From: Glaciihabitans sp.
GTDB lineage: Bacteria > Actinomycetota > Actinomycetes > Actinomycetales > Microbacteriaceae
Length of the DNA: 64,000 nucleotides
NCBI GenBank assembly: GCA_025463785.1
Contig: JAODBD010000013.1
Span: forward strand, 80,524-144,523
Reading direction: 5' to 3'
The notes beneath the pieces were generated by a model. That model was not told the origin of the DNA and did no database searches. It saw nothing but the letters and a program-made list of their open reading frames with translations. Below, one piece after another: positions 1-8,606 of the stretch. How positions within the stretch are numbered: position 1 is the stretch's first letter; the number at the start of each line of letters is the position of its first letter. The position numbers and the translations under genes are program-made.

Positions 1-721
1 CGGCTTCGACGCCGGTCAGTGCGCTACAACCGCTGGAGAATGCGCGCAGCAGCAGCAGCACGAAGGCCGCCTGCGCGACGTTCTCCGGCCTGACCCCGAG
101 GGATGCGGATTCGGCGACCGGCGCGTGGCCGCTCAGCGCCTCCACCAGCGCGGTGATGACCATGACGATAATGCTCGCGATGAACAGATAGGTCGGAAGC
201 GCGAACGCCTTACTCGACTCGCGAACGCCGCGGAGGTTCACTGCGGCGAGTAGCGCAAGGAAGATGATGGCGATCCAAACCCGGAACGGATTCAGCAGCG
301 GGAACGCGGAGATGATGTTGTCGACGCCCGACGCGACGGACACTGCGACGGTCAGCACATAGTCGACGAGCAGGGCAGCTGCGACGATGAGCCCGGCGAC
401 TTCGCCGATGTTCTTTCGCGCGACCTCGTAGTCGCCACCGCCGCTCGGGTATGCCTTGACCAGTTGCCGGTAGGAGAGCACGACGACGATGAGCAGCACG
501 ACGACGGCCGCTGCGACACCGGGCGCGAAGGCCAGGAAGGCGGTTCCGCCAAGGAGCAGGATGAGCAGCATCTCCTGCGGCGCGTACGCCACGGATGACA
601 GCGCATCGCTGGCAAAGATCGGCAGCGCTAGATGCTTCGGGAGCAGTTGTCCTTCGAGCTTGTCGGAGGGGAGCGGCTCGCCAATCAGCCAGCGTTTAGG
701 CGACCGGGCTTCATTTGTCAC
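1..721 (-). CDS. KimA/YdaO-like APC-superfamily permease (3' end outside window)
   Basis: Only the first 240 codons are present; the C-terminus lies beyond base 1. The translation from the GTG at 721 opens with RWLIGEPLPSDKLEGQ and continues with SSVAYAPQEM, YPSGGGDYEVA, LLVDYVLTVAVS and FSSGCSALTGVEA. These match the N-terminal half of the KimA/YdaO group of APC permeases, which in Bacillus is a proton-coupled potassium importer controlled by c-di-AMP. At least five hydrophobic segments are visible. A purine-rich AGGGAG lies about 14 bases before the GTG. Potassium as substrate is inferred from the family; an amino-acid substrate is the alternative. The gene follows padR on the same strand after 68 bp, but no c-di-AMP riboswitch was recognised in front of it. 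Confidence 0.85.
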   Translation of the reverse strand, partial: MTNEARSPKRWLIGEPLPSDKLEGQLLPKHLALPIFASDALSSVAYAPQEMLLILLLGGTAFLAFAPGVAAAVVVLLIVVVLSYRQLVKAYPSGGGDYEVARKNIGEVAGLIVAAALLVDYVLTVAVSVASGVDNIISAFPLLNPFRVWIAIIFLALLAAVNLRGVRESSKAFALPTYLFIASIIVMVITALVEALSGHAPVAESASLGVRPENVAQAAFVLLLLRAFSSGCSALTGVEA

Positions 722-789
722 GAGGGGCGAGCTTACTCCCTGCTGGGGCAAAGCCCCCAACCCATCGCGCGAAGCTCAACAACATGTTA

Positions 790-1416
790 TTAATCCGTAT
801 TCCCTAGCGTCTGCAACACCGTGCGTCGCACCTCGTCGAGCCCGGACTTCAGCGCGGCAATTGTCTCGGCCGCGAGGTCTCCGTGGGAGATTCGCGAGCG
901 CAGATCCGCTCGCATCTGGTGCCGGAAACTGGTGAGCAGCACCTCGGCCTCCTGAAGGCTCCCGCGCACATCCGTTCTCGTCCAGGTGGTGTCGTGGCGC
1001 GTGCTTCGCCCGCTCTGCCTGGCATCCTGCCTGGCGTCCTGGGCCGCCGCGGCCAGATCTGCCCGCAGGCTCTTCATGGCCTGGTTGACGGATGACCGCA
1101 CTTCGTCTGCGAGGCGACGAACCGAATCTGACACCTCGTCTTCAATCCCGCCGAGCTCCCCGGACCGGTCGGCAAGCTCGGCCCGCCCGGCGTCGGTGAT
1201 GGAATAGACGGTCTTGCGACCATCCGCCGCCTTGCTGACGAGCCCCTCTTCTTCGAGCTTGGCGAGGCGCGGGTAGATCGTGCCGGCGCTCGGCACATAG
1301 GTGCCGCCGAAGCGTTCGCCGAGCGCCTGGATGAGCTCGTACCCGTGCCTGGGCGACTCGTCGAGGAGGCTGAGCAGGTAGAGCCGAAGGTGACCGTGAC
1401 CGAAGACCGGGGTCAT
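790..1416 (-). CDS. PadR-family transcriptional regulator
   Basis: This 208-residue protein has the PadR winged helix at residues 5-85 (LYLLSLLDESPRHGYELIQ, then GTIYPRLAKLEEEGLV and YSITDAGRAEL). A C-terminal helical region of about 110 residues is rich in Asp, Arg and Ala, as expected for the dimerising Vir_act_alpha-type tail. Its start overlaps the stop of the upstream DUF4097 gene by 4 bp (ATGA), so the two are translationally coupled. The palindromes 60-100 bp in front of the operon are the obvious operator for autorepression (inferred). PadR proteins usually respond to small hydrophobic ligands or envelope stress; no ligand can be read from the sequence. Confidence 0.93.
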   Translation of the reverse strand: MTPVFGHGHLRLYLLSLLDESPRHGYELIQALGERFGGTYVPSAGTIYPRLAKLEEEGLVSKAADGRKTVYSITDAGRAELADRSGELGGIEDEVSDSVRRLADEVRSSVNQAMKSLRADLAAAAQDARQDARQSGRSTRHDTTWTRTDVRGSLQEAEVLLTSFRHQMRADLRSRISHGDLAAETIAALKSGLDEVRRTVLQTLGNTD

Positions 1417-2228
1417 GAGGCGGGCGCTTCGGCGGGAGCAGCGTGAAGCACCGCAACATTGCCGCTGACCGTGTTCGCACGGAAGTCGAGCCAGGTGCCA
1501 TCGAGCGAGCCGTACTGTCCGCTGTAGCTGCCGCGGACCCCCCTGATCTCGGAGTCATCGAGCTGCAGGTGACCGGTGAGCGTATTGATCGCATATTGGG
1601 CACCGAAGCCGGCTGCGAGCCGAGTGGTCACGCTGCCGCTCACGGTGTTGACCCGCACCTGGTCTGGCGCGCCGGTGATGTCGAGGAACACATCGCCGCT
1701 CACGCCGTCCGCCGTGAAAGCGACGACGTCACCCGTCGCCGTGACATCACCGCTGACGGTATGCGCGACGATCCTGCCGTGGTGGTTGCGAATCGCGAGC
1801 TCGCCGCTGACCGAGTTGAGCGTCACATCCCCAACGACACCGTCGACGACCAGGTCGCCGCTCACGGTACTGATGGTCGCATCCTCGTGAAGGCCGCTGA
1901 TCAGGCCGGACGCGCTGACGACCCCAAACTTGAGTGCGACTTCGCGCGGAACCAGGATGCTGATGTCGGCGCTGGCCGACCCACGGAAATTTCTGAAGAC
2001 CTCGATGAAATTGTCCCAGCGCAGTTGCGGGTGGTCGATCTCGAGGGTGTCGCCGTCGTAGCTGACGCGCAGATCTTTGCCGAAGACGGAGTGCACCTCG
2101 ACCCGGGTCGTCGGCTCGTCGTGGCCCACGATATCGACCTGCCCACGGATGAGCGCAACTTTTAGCTGGCGGACGGGGCCGAGATCGAGTGTCCTCGGAC
2201 CGTCGAGCAGCCACTTTTCCGGTGCCAT
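1413..2228 (-). CDS. DUF4097 family beta-strand repeat protein
   Basis: The protein of 271 residues consists mostly of short repeating beta strands with the recurrent pattern S-G-D-V (VSGDLVVDGVVGDVTLNSVSG, HTVSGDVTATG, VSGDVFLD), as in DUF4097/adhesin-like beta-helix proteins. It lacks a signal peptide or membrane segment, so a cytoplasmic location is likely. The ATG at 2228 (MAPEKWLLDG) is preferred over upstream in-frame codons because AGAGGG sits eight bases before it. It is the first gene of an operon with padR. DUF4097-PadR pairs are common in actinobacteria, but the biochemical role is not established; a scaffold or ligand-sensing partner of the regulator is only a guess. Confidence 0.85.
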   Translation of the reverse strand: MAPEKWLLDGPRTLDLGPVRQLKVALIRGQVDIVGHDEPTTRVEVHSVFGKDLRVSYDGDTLEIDHPQLRWDNFIEVFRNFRGSASADISILVPREVALKFGVVSASGLISGLHEDATISTVSGDLVVDGVVGDVTLNSVSGELAIRNHHGRIVAHTVSGDVTATGDVVAFTADGVSGDVFLDITGAPDQVRVNTVSGSVTTRLAAGFGAQYAINTLTGHLQLDDSEIRGVRGSYSGQYGSLDGTWLDFRANTVSGNVAVLHAAPAEAPAS

Positions 2229-2283
2229 TTTTATCCCTCTGCATTTGGGCCGTCGTCCCGATGAGGCGGGTTCCGCCGAGCGG

Positions 2284-2326
2284 TATCGCGATATATCGCG
2301 TTTGGTAGTAGTCACGATATATCGCG
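2284..2326. promoter_or_regulatory. Paired palindromic operators upstream of DUF4097-padR
   Basis: CGCGATATATCGCG at 2287-2300 is a perfect 14-bp palindrome. CACGATATATCGCG at 2313-2326 is a second copy with one changed base, 26 bp further on. The placement 60-100 bp before the first ATG of the operon fits autoregulation by the PadR protein. The sites also lie within about 80-120 bp of the divergent MerR gene and could affect it. Confidence 0.7.
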
Positions 2327-2351
2327 TCTTTCAACTCCGCAAGTTTTTCTC

Positions 2352-2382
2352 TTGACCTTGACGCAACGTCAACCTCTAGCGT
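2352..2382 (+). promoter_or_regulatory. MerR-type promoter with 19-bp spacer and operator dyad
   Basis: TTGACC at 2352-2357 and TAGCGT at 2377-2382 are separated by 19 bp, the lengthened spacer typical of MerR-activated promoters. TTGACG-CAA-CGTCAA at 2358-2372 is a perfect dyad inside the spacer. This indicates autoregulation of the TipA-like gene by DNA untwisting (inference from family behaviour). Confidence 0.7.
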
Positions 2383-2406
2383 GAGTCTCGGAAAGGAGGG
2401 TGAACC

Positions 2407-3156
2407 GTGGAATGGTCCATTCAGGACATCGCCCGGCTGGCCGGCACCACATCCCGAACTCTTCGTCACTACGGCGAAGTTGGGCTGCTGCCTCCGAGTC
2501 GCATCGGCTCGAACGGGTACCGCTACTACGACGCGGATGCCCTCACCCGCCTGCAGCGAATCCTGCTGCTTCGAGAGCTGGGGCTCGGCATCCCCGCGAT
2601 CATCGAGGTTATGGAGGGTCAGCGCGACAACGTGCAGGCGCTCAGCGGTCACCTGCAGTGGCTCGAGCAGGAGAAGTCAAGGCTCGACCGGCAAATCGCC
2701 AGCGTCGAGCTCACCATTCACAAACTGGAGGGAGGTGAACAACTCATGGCAGACCAAATGTTTGACGGCTTCGATCACACCCAGTACAAGGGCGAGGTCG
2801 AGGAGCGCTGGGGCAGGGACGCGTATCGCGAGAGCGACGCGTGGTGGCGCGCGAAGAGCAAGGAGGAGCGGAAGGCCTACCAGGACCAGCACAAGCAGAT
2901 CGCAGCCGATTATGCGGCCGCGGCTGCAGCGGGCGAGGTTCCGGGCAGTGACAGCGTGCAGGCGATCGTCGCCAGGCACGTCGACTGGCTGAACCTGTCC
3001 GCCACGGTAACCGGCGGGCCGATCACGGCCGTGCGGCTGCGCTACTACGGTGACATGTATGTCGGCGATGCTCGTTTCGCTGCGAACTACGGCGGCCTCG
3101 AGGGTGCCGAGTTCGTGCGTGACGCGCTCGCGGTCTACGCCGCGCAATCCCTCTAG
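2407..3156 (+). CDS. MerR-family regulator with C-terminal TipAS domain
   Basis: The 249-residue protein begins with a MerR winged helix (residues 3-70: SIQDIARLAGTTSRTLRHY, GYRYYDADAL). A helical dimerisation stretch follows to about residue 112, then a TipAS-like all-helical domain (FDHTQYKGEVEERWG, SDAWWRA). TipAS domains bind thiopeptide or other bulky hydrophobic drugs and activate MDR genes in Streptomyces; here the ligand is unknown. The GTG at 2407 has an excellent AAGGAGG about eight bases upstream. The promoter has the lengthened MerR spacer and an internal dyad, so the gene probably activates itself. No drug pump is directly adjacent in the same orientation. It converges on yczE, the two stop codons overlapping. 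Confidence 0.93.
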   Translation: MEWSIQDIARLAGTTSRTLRHYGEVGLLPPSRIGSNGYRYYDADALTRLQRILLLRELGLGIPAIIEVMEGQRDNVQALSGHLQWLEQEKSRLDRQIASVELTIHKLEGGEQLMADQMFDGFDHTQYKGEVEERWGRDAYRESDAWWRAKSKEERKAYQDQHKQIAADYAAAAAAGEVPGSDSVQAIVARHVDWLNLSATVTGGPITAVRLRYYGDMYVGDARFAANYGGLEGAEFVRDALAVYAAQSL

Positions 3157-3773
3157 CGAGCCAGCCGCTCATCCTCACGGGTTTTGGCCGGTGTGAGGGC
3201 GGGCGGCACAAGAAGTCGGGGCATCGTGAAGTGTACGAGGGGTCCGATGAGCAGCGCGAACGCGATCGTACCGACGCCGAAGTTGCCTCCGAGCGCCCAT
3301 CCGATGAGCAGCACGATCACCTCGATTGCGGTGCGTACGATCCAGATGCGCCAGCCGGTTCGCCGATGGATGCCCGTCATGAGCCCATCGCGCGGCCCAG
3401 GCCCCATCCGCGCGCCAATGTAGAGGCCGGTCGCGACGGACAGCAGAAGCAGGCCGAAGACGAACAACGCGATCTGAACCCACAGGATGTGCTGCACGGG
3501 AATGAGGGTCAGCCCCAGCTGGGCGCTCGGCCCGATGAGCAGCACGTTGAGCACCGTGCCGATTCCCGGCTTCTGCCGGATCGGGATCCAGAACAGCAGC
3601 ACCACAAGTCCAATGAGGTTGGTCGTGAAGCCAAACGGGATGTGGGTCTGTTTGGAAACTCCCTGGGAGAGAACGTCCCACGGCGCAATGCCAATTGATG
3701 CCTGAACCATCATCGAGATCGCGATTCCGTACAGGAACAGGCCCACGAGGAGCTGCGCGATACGACGAGTCAT
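3153..3773 (-). CDS. yczE: YczE/YyaS/YitT-family integral membrane protein
   Basis: A 206-residue protein with five or six hydrophobic segments, including the family signature IGIAPWDVLSQG after the first membrane segment and GPGPRDGLMTG in the middle. The ATG at 3773 (MTRRIAQ) is chosen because the family's first membrane segment starts immediately after it; an ATG at 3791 is possible. It is divergent from a MocR-type regulator (yczR). This YczR-YczE pairing is a recognised arrangement in Firmicutes and Actinobacteria, implying that YczR controls YczE. The transported substrate is unknown; a link to pyridoxal-phosphate or amino-acid metabolism is suggested only by the regulator type. Confidence 0.9.
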   Translation of the reverse strand: MTRRIAQLLVGLFLYGIAISMMVQASIGIAPWDVLSQGVSKQTHIPFGFTTNLIGLVVLLFWIPIRQKPGIGTVLNVLLIGPSAQLGLTLIPVQHILWVQIALFVFGLLLLSVATGLYIGARMGPGPRDGLMTGIHRRTGWRIWIVRTAIEVIVLLIGWALGGNFGVGTIAFALLIGPLVHFTMPRLLVPPALTPAKTREDERLAR

Positions 3774-3798
3774 GGTGGCACTGGGAGACATGAGTAAA

Positions 3799-3846
3799 GC
3801 CAATTACGCAATTGGCCTTGGCGCAAGAGGCCAATCTGCCTAAAGT
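3799..3846. promoter_or_regulatory. yczE/yczR divergent promoter with nested inverted repeats
   Basis: GCCAATT-ACGC-AATTGGC (3799-3816) is a perfect dyad. It shares its right arm with a second dyad, ATTGGCC-N11-GGCCAAT (3811-3835). A promoter TTGGCG-N17-TAAAGT (3818-3846) overlaps them and ends six bases before the GTG at 3853, giving a leaderless yczR transcript. The three GCCAAT half-sites are the likely YczR binding sites. Confidence 0.65.
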
Positions 3847-3852
3847 GGCTTT

Positions 3853-5283
3853 GTGACGATCCTCTCCGCGCGGTCATTGGGCCTGCTTTTGGACGCCTGG
3901 CGCGACGACTCCGCGCGAGCGGCCTACCTGGCGCTCGCCGACCGCATCCGGCTCCTGGTGCTGGATGGCCGCATTCCGCTCGACACTCGGCTGCCGGCAG
4001 AGCGGGAACTCGCGAACCAACTCGCCGTCAGCCGCACCACGGTGACCGCGGCCTATTCGGAGCTTCGGGATGCCGGATACCTCAACAGCCTGCGCGGCTC
4101 CGGGAGCGTGGCGCGCCTGCCGCACGCGACATCCCGAAATCTGCAGGATGGTGCGCCCGGCATGCTCGACCTGACCAAGGCCACCCTGCCGGCGATACCC
4201 GCGGTCGCCGAAGCCGCAGTGCACGCAGCGCAGGAATTGCCGAGCTACCTCGGCCTCAGCGGCTTCGACCCGGTGGGCCTCTCCGTGCTGCGCGAAGCCA
4301 TCGCTGACCGCTACACAGCACGTGGGCTGCCGACCGATGCCGACGAGATCATGGTCACGGTCGGCGCGCAGCATGCCATCGCGCTCGTCTCACGGGTGCT
4401 GCTCTCCCGCGGAGACAGGGCGTTGGTTGAGTCGCCGAGCTATCCGCACGCGATGGAAGCGCTGCGGGATGCCGGTGCCCGCCTGGTCGGGGTGAACGTA
4501 TCTTCCGACCATGGCTGGGACGAGAACGGTCTCGAACAGGTCATGCAGCGAACCAGCCCGACGCTCGCCTACCTGATGCCTGATCACCACAATCCGACCG
4601 GGCTCGCCATGTCGGAAGAGCTGCGCGAGAAGACGGTCGCCCTCGCGGCGACGGCCGGAACGACGCTCGTGATCGACGAAACCATGGCCGAACTCACGAT
4701 TGACCCGGGCACACCGCACTCGCCATTCGCGGTGCACGGTGTCGATGGGTCGCGACCCATCCTGATCGGGTCGCTCGGCAAGTCGGTGTGGGGAGGGCTC
4801 CGCATCGGCTGGATCCGCGCCGAACGCCCGCTCCTGCAGCGGCTGGTGCGCGGCCGCAATTCTGGCGACCTGGGGACGCCCATCCTCGAGCAGTTGATCG
4901 CGGCCGACCTGTTCTCCGATTTCGACGCCATCCTCGCTGTCCGCAGGCGGCAGCTGCGGATCGGGCGCGACCACCTGCTGGCCGTGCTGGGCGAGCGGAT
5001 GCCGGAGTGGCGCATCCCGAGTCCTCCCGGCGGGCTGACGGCCTGGGTCAATCTCGGCAGCCCGGTGAGCTCGCAGCTGACGCTGGCTGCGCGCAACGAG
5101 GGTGTTCTGCTTGCGGCAGGTCCGCGATTTGGAATCGACGGCGCATTCGAGCGGTTTCTGCGCATCCCATTCGCCTATCCGCTGGAAGATCTCGACCGTG
5201 CAGCGGATGCTCTCGCGCGTGCCTGGGCGAGCGTCGGACGGTACACCGTGCCGGAACAGACCTATCTCGCGGCGGTCGTCTAA
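3853..5283 (+). CDS. yczR: MocR/GntR-type PLP-dependent transcriptional regulator (YczR-like)
   Basis: At 476 residues it has the MocR layout: an N-terminal GntR winged helix (residues 15-85, IPLDTRLPAERELANQLAVS and TVTAAYSELRDAGYL) joined to a fold-type-I aminotransferase domain. The latter contains YLMPDHHNPTG, LVIDETMAEL and the PLP-lysine motif IGSLGKSVWGGLRIGW (lysine near residue 312). Such proteins use PLP or its aldimines as effectors. The start is a leaderless GTG immediately after a -10 element. Divergence from yczE and the nested dyads between them indicate control of both genes. Annotation as an aminotransferase would be wrong because the helix-turn-helix domain is intact. Confidence 0.94.
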   Translation: MTILSARSLGLLLDAWRDDSARAAYLALADRIRLLVLDGRIPLDTRLPAERELANQLAVSRTTVTAAYSELRDAGYLNSLRGSGSVARLPHATSRNLQDGAPGMLDLTKATLPAIPAVAEAAVHAAQELPSYLGLSGFDPVGLSVLREAIADRYTARGLPTDADEIMVTVGAQHAIALVSRVLLSRGDRALVESPSYPHAMEALRDAGARLVGVNVSSDHGWDENGLEQVMQRTSPTLAYLMPDHHNPTGLAMSEELREKTVALAATAGTTLVIDETMAELTIDPGTPHSPFAVHGVDGSRPILIGSLGKSVWGGLRIGWIRAERPLLQRLVRGRNSGDLGTPILEQLIAADLFSDFDAILAVRRRQLRIGRDHLLAVLGERMPEWRIPSPPGGLTAWVNLGSPVSSQLTLAARNEGVLLAAGPRFGIDGAFERFLRIPFAYPLEDLDRAADALARAWASVGRYTVPEQTYLAAVV

Positions 5284-5357
5284 AGTTCGGCTGTTTAACA
5301 GAAACCTGCTCCCACGGGAGTACATGGGGGCCTGTAGCGCGCTGGGATACTCGACTA

Positions 5358-8300
5358 ATGCACCTTTTGTCTGTCTTCAGCCTGCGCAACCGTGCCCTCA
5401 TCGCGCTCGTCACCATCGTCATCGGTGTGTTCGGCGCGATCGCGCTGACGACACTCAAGCAGGAACTGTTCCCCTCGATCACGTCACCCCAACTCGCGAT
5501 AGTGAGCACATACACCGGTGCATCCCCCGCCGTCGTGGATCACGATGTCAGCAGCCCGATCGAGCTGGCGATCCAGTCGGTCAACGGGATCGACACGACA
5601 ACGGCGACCTCGAAGGCAGGATCGTCCACCGTTTCCGCCACCTTCAAGGACGGTACGGATGTCACCACGGCCGAACAGAAGGTGCAACTGGCGATCGACC
5701 GGTTGTCTCTCCCATCCGGCGTCTCGCCCCAGATCGTGACTCAGAGTCTCGACGACATTCCCGTCCTCGCGCTCGCCGTGACCAGCACGTTGAGCCCGCA
5801 CGCCCTCAGCAATGCGCTGAACAAGTCGACCATCAATGACATCCAGGCCATCGACGGGGTGAGCCAGGCGAGCCTCCTCGGAGACGTTGGCCAGCGCGTG
5901 ACGATCACGCCGAACAACACGAAGCTCAGCGACCAGGGCTTCACTGTCCAGAACATCAGGGATGCGCTGACTCAGAACGGCAACCTGTTGGCCTCGGGCG
6001 ACATCACCGAAAACGGTAAGACGCTCGTCGTGCAGTCGGGCCAGCAGCTGACCTCGGTCGCGCAGCTTCAGGACCTGCCGCTCATCGGCACGAAAACCTC
6101 GGTCACGACGACGCCGTTCGGTGTCACGCAGTCGACCAAGCAGATTCACACGACGTTGTCGACGGTTGCCAAGGTCGTTCTGACCGATAACCCGACCACG
6201 AGCATCTCGCGCGTCAACGGCAGACCGGCACTCACGATCTCGGTGACGAAGACGTCTAGTGGCAATACGGTCGCCGTCTCGAAGGCAGTTCGGGCGGACA
6301 TCCCGAAGCTACAGACGGCGCTCGGCAGCGACACCCGGTTCACCATCGTGTTCGACCAGGCGCCCTACATCGAGCAGTCGATCAGCGACCTGACGGTTGA
6401 GGGGCTGCTGGGGCTGGCCGCCGCCGTTGTCATCATCCTGTTGTTCCTGCTTTCGGTGCGCACGACGCTCGTGACAGCGATCTCGATTCCGGCGTCGATC
6501 CTTGTCGCATTCATCGGGATGCTTGCGGCCGGCTACACCCTCAACATCATCACCCTCGGAGCGATCACGATCGCGATCGGCCGCGTGGTCGACGACTCCA
6601 TCGTCGTGATTGAGAACATCAAGAGACACATCTCGCGAGGAGAAGACAAACTCGCGGCCATCACGACCGGCGTGCGGGAGGTTGCATCCGCTGTCACTGC
6701 CTCGACCGTGACCACGGTTGCCGTGTTCCTGCCGCTGGCGATCTTCGTCACTGGCACGACCGGCGAGATCTTCACCCCGTTTGCGGTGACGGTCACGATC
6801 GCGCTCGTCGCCTCACTGCTGGTGTCGCTGACAATCGTGCCGGTGCTCGCGTACTGGTTCCTGAAGGTGCCGAAGGGTGTTGCGGCAGACCACGCGGTTG
6901 CCGACACCGGCATCCCGGCTCCCGGCAGCAGCGACGACGAACTGCGCAAACCGACCTGGCTGCAACGCGGATACCTGCCGATCATCCGCTGGACCATTTC
7001 GCGCACCTGGCACGCGGCAATCATCATTGTCGTTGCTGTGCTGGTACTCGGCGGAACGGGAGTGCTGGCCGCGACCGGCCTGAAGACCGACTTCCTTGGC
7101 AGCAGCGGTCAGAACACTCTTACCGTCAGCCAGACGCTTCCGCTCGGCACCAGTCTCGACGCCGAGAACGTCGCGGCAACCAAGGTCGAGACCGCGTTGC
7201 GCAACGTCGTCGGCGTCGAGACGGTCCAGACCTCCATCGGCTCGAGCGGTGGTTCGCTTCGCTCGACCTTCGGCGGTAGCGGCAGCATCAGCTTCTCGCT
7301 GACAACCAAGGCGAAGGCCAATCAGGGTGTCATCCAGGCCCGTGTACGCACGGCAGTTAAGGCGCTCACGGGCGTCGGTTCCGTCGTGCTCCAGGGTGCC
7401 TCGGCCGGGTTCTCGTCTACCGACATCACGATCACGGTCAAGGCGCGAAACAACGCCGACCTGCGCACCGCTGCCGGCGACGTGGAAAGTGCGGTCAAAG
7501 CGCTGCCCGTCACGGCCCAGGCGACCAACGATCTTGCGACCGATGAGCCGTACATCGCGATCACGGTCAATCGCAACGCTGCGGCGAAGAAGGGTCTCAG
7601 CGAGCTTGCCGTCGGCAGCGCGGTCGCCCAGGCCATGAACCCGAGCGCGTCGGGAACGGTGACAATCAACGACACCAGCCTGTCCGTGTACCTCGATGAT
7701 TCGAAGGCGCCGTTGACGGTGACGCAACTGAAGAACTTCGACATCCAGACGCCCTCGGGCACGGTCAAGTTGTCAAAGCTGGCCGATGTCTCGGTGAAAC
7801 AGGCACCCGCCGCCATCACGACCATCAAGGGCGTGCAGAGCGCGACCATCACAGTGACCCCGAAGACAGATGACACCGGTACCGCCTCTGCATCGGTCGC
7901 CAAGGCCGTGAAGGATCTGCGCCTTCCGGGTGGCTCCAGCGCGACGCTCGGCGGTGTCACGACCCAGCAGAACGATGCGTTCTCGCAGCTTGAGATCGCG
8001 TTGCTCGCCGCAATCCTCATGGTCTATGTGGTCATGGTGGCGGCATTCAAGAGCCTGCGCCAACCGCTGCTGTTGCTGGTGTCGATCCCGTTCGCGGCGA
8101 CCGGCGCGATCATCCTGCAGAAGGTATCGAACATCCCACTGGGTGTTGCCTCGCTCATCGGCGTGCTCATGTTGATCGGTATCGTCGTGACGAACGCGAT
8201 CGTGCTGGTCGACCTCGTCAACCAGTACCGCAGACGCGGCTACCGGGTGGGCGAGTCGATCGTGCACGGATCGAGTCGTCGTCTGCGGCCCATCCTGATG

Positions 8301-8606
8301 ACCGCTCTCGCCACCGTCTTCGCGCTTCTGCCCATGGGGGTCGGCCTCACCGGCGGCGGTGGGTTCATCTCGCAGCCTCTTGCCATAGTCGTGATTGGCG
8401 GCCTGGTGTCGTCAACCCTATTGACGCTCATCGTACTGCCGGCGCTTTACTACCTGGTCGAGGGCGCGAAGGAGCGGCGGGATGACCGTCGCCAGGGCAA
8501 GCTGGCGAAGAGGGATGCTCGCACCGCCGAGAAGCAAGCACGCCAGGACGAGCGGCACGCACCTAAAGTGCCCGTACAGCACGGCACCGCACAGCACCTG
8601 GGTTAG
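5358..8606 (+). CDS. RND-superfamily (AcrB/HAE-like) efflux permease
   Basis: The 1082-residue protein shows the duplicated RND architecture: a first membrane helix (MHLLSVFSLRNRALIALVTI), a large periplasmic-type loop (residues 40-330), a first helix bundle with GRVVDDSIVVIENIKRH, a second loop and a second bundle (LMLIGIVVTNAIVLVDLVNQ). The charged C-terminal tail is rich in Lys, Arg and Asp. It resembles proton-driven HAE-type exporters more than MmpL lipid exporters. The ATG at 5358 lies six bases after GATACT, so the mRNA may be leaderless. No membrane-fusion or outer-membrane partner is adjacent, as expected for a monoderm. Substrate is unknown; drugs or envelope lipids are plausible. 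Confidence 0.92.
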   Translation: MHLLSVFSLRNRALIALVTIVIGVFGAIALTTLKQELFPSITSPQLAIVSTYTGASPAVVDHDVSSPIELAIQSVNGIDTTTATSKAGSSTVSATFKDGTDVTTAEQKVQLAIDRLSLPSGVSPQIVTQSLDDIPVLALAVTSTLSPHALSNALNKSTINDIQAIDGVSQASLLGDVGQRVTITPNNTKLSDQGFTVQNIRDALTQNGNLLASGDITENGKTLVVQSGQQLTSVAQLQDLPLIGTKTSVTTTPFGVTQSTKQIHTTLSTVAKVVLTDNPTTSISRVNGRPALTISVTKTSSGNTVAVSKAVRADIPKLQTALGSDTRFTIVFDQAPYIEQSISDLTVEGLLGLAAAVVIILLFLLSVRTTLVTAISIPASILVAFIGMLAAGYTLNIITLGAITIAIGRVVDDSIVVIENIKRHISRGEDKLAAITTGVREVASAVTASTVTTVAVFLPLAIFVTGTTGEIFTPFAVTVTIALVASLLVSLTIVPVLAYWFLKVPKGVAADHAVADTGIPAPGSSDDELRKPTWLQRGYLPIIRWTISRTWHAAIIIVVAVLVLGGTGVLAATGLKTDFLGSSGQNTLTVSQTLPLGTSLDAENVAATKVETALRNVVGVETVQTSIGSSGGSLRSTFGGSGSISFSLTTKAKANQGVIQARVRTAVKALTGVGSVVLQGASAGFSSTDITITVKARNNADLRTAAGDVESAVKALPVTAQATNDLATDEPYIAITVNRNAAAKKGLSELAVGSAVAQAMNPSASGTVTINDTSLSVYLDDSKAPLTVTQLKNFDIQTPSGTVKLSKLADVSVKQAPAAITTIKGVQSATITVTPKTDDTGTASASVAKAVKDLRLPGGSSATLGGVTTQQNDAFSQLEIALLAAILMVYVVMVAAFKSLRQPLLLLVSIPFAATGAIILQKVSNIPLGVASLIGVLMLIGIVVTNAIVLVDLVNQYRRRGYRVGESIVHGSSRRLRPILMTALATVFALLPMGVGLTGGGGFISQPLAIVVIGGLVSSTLLTLIVLPALYYLVEGAKERRDDRRQGKLAKRDARTAEKQARQDERHAPKVPVQHGTAQHLG

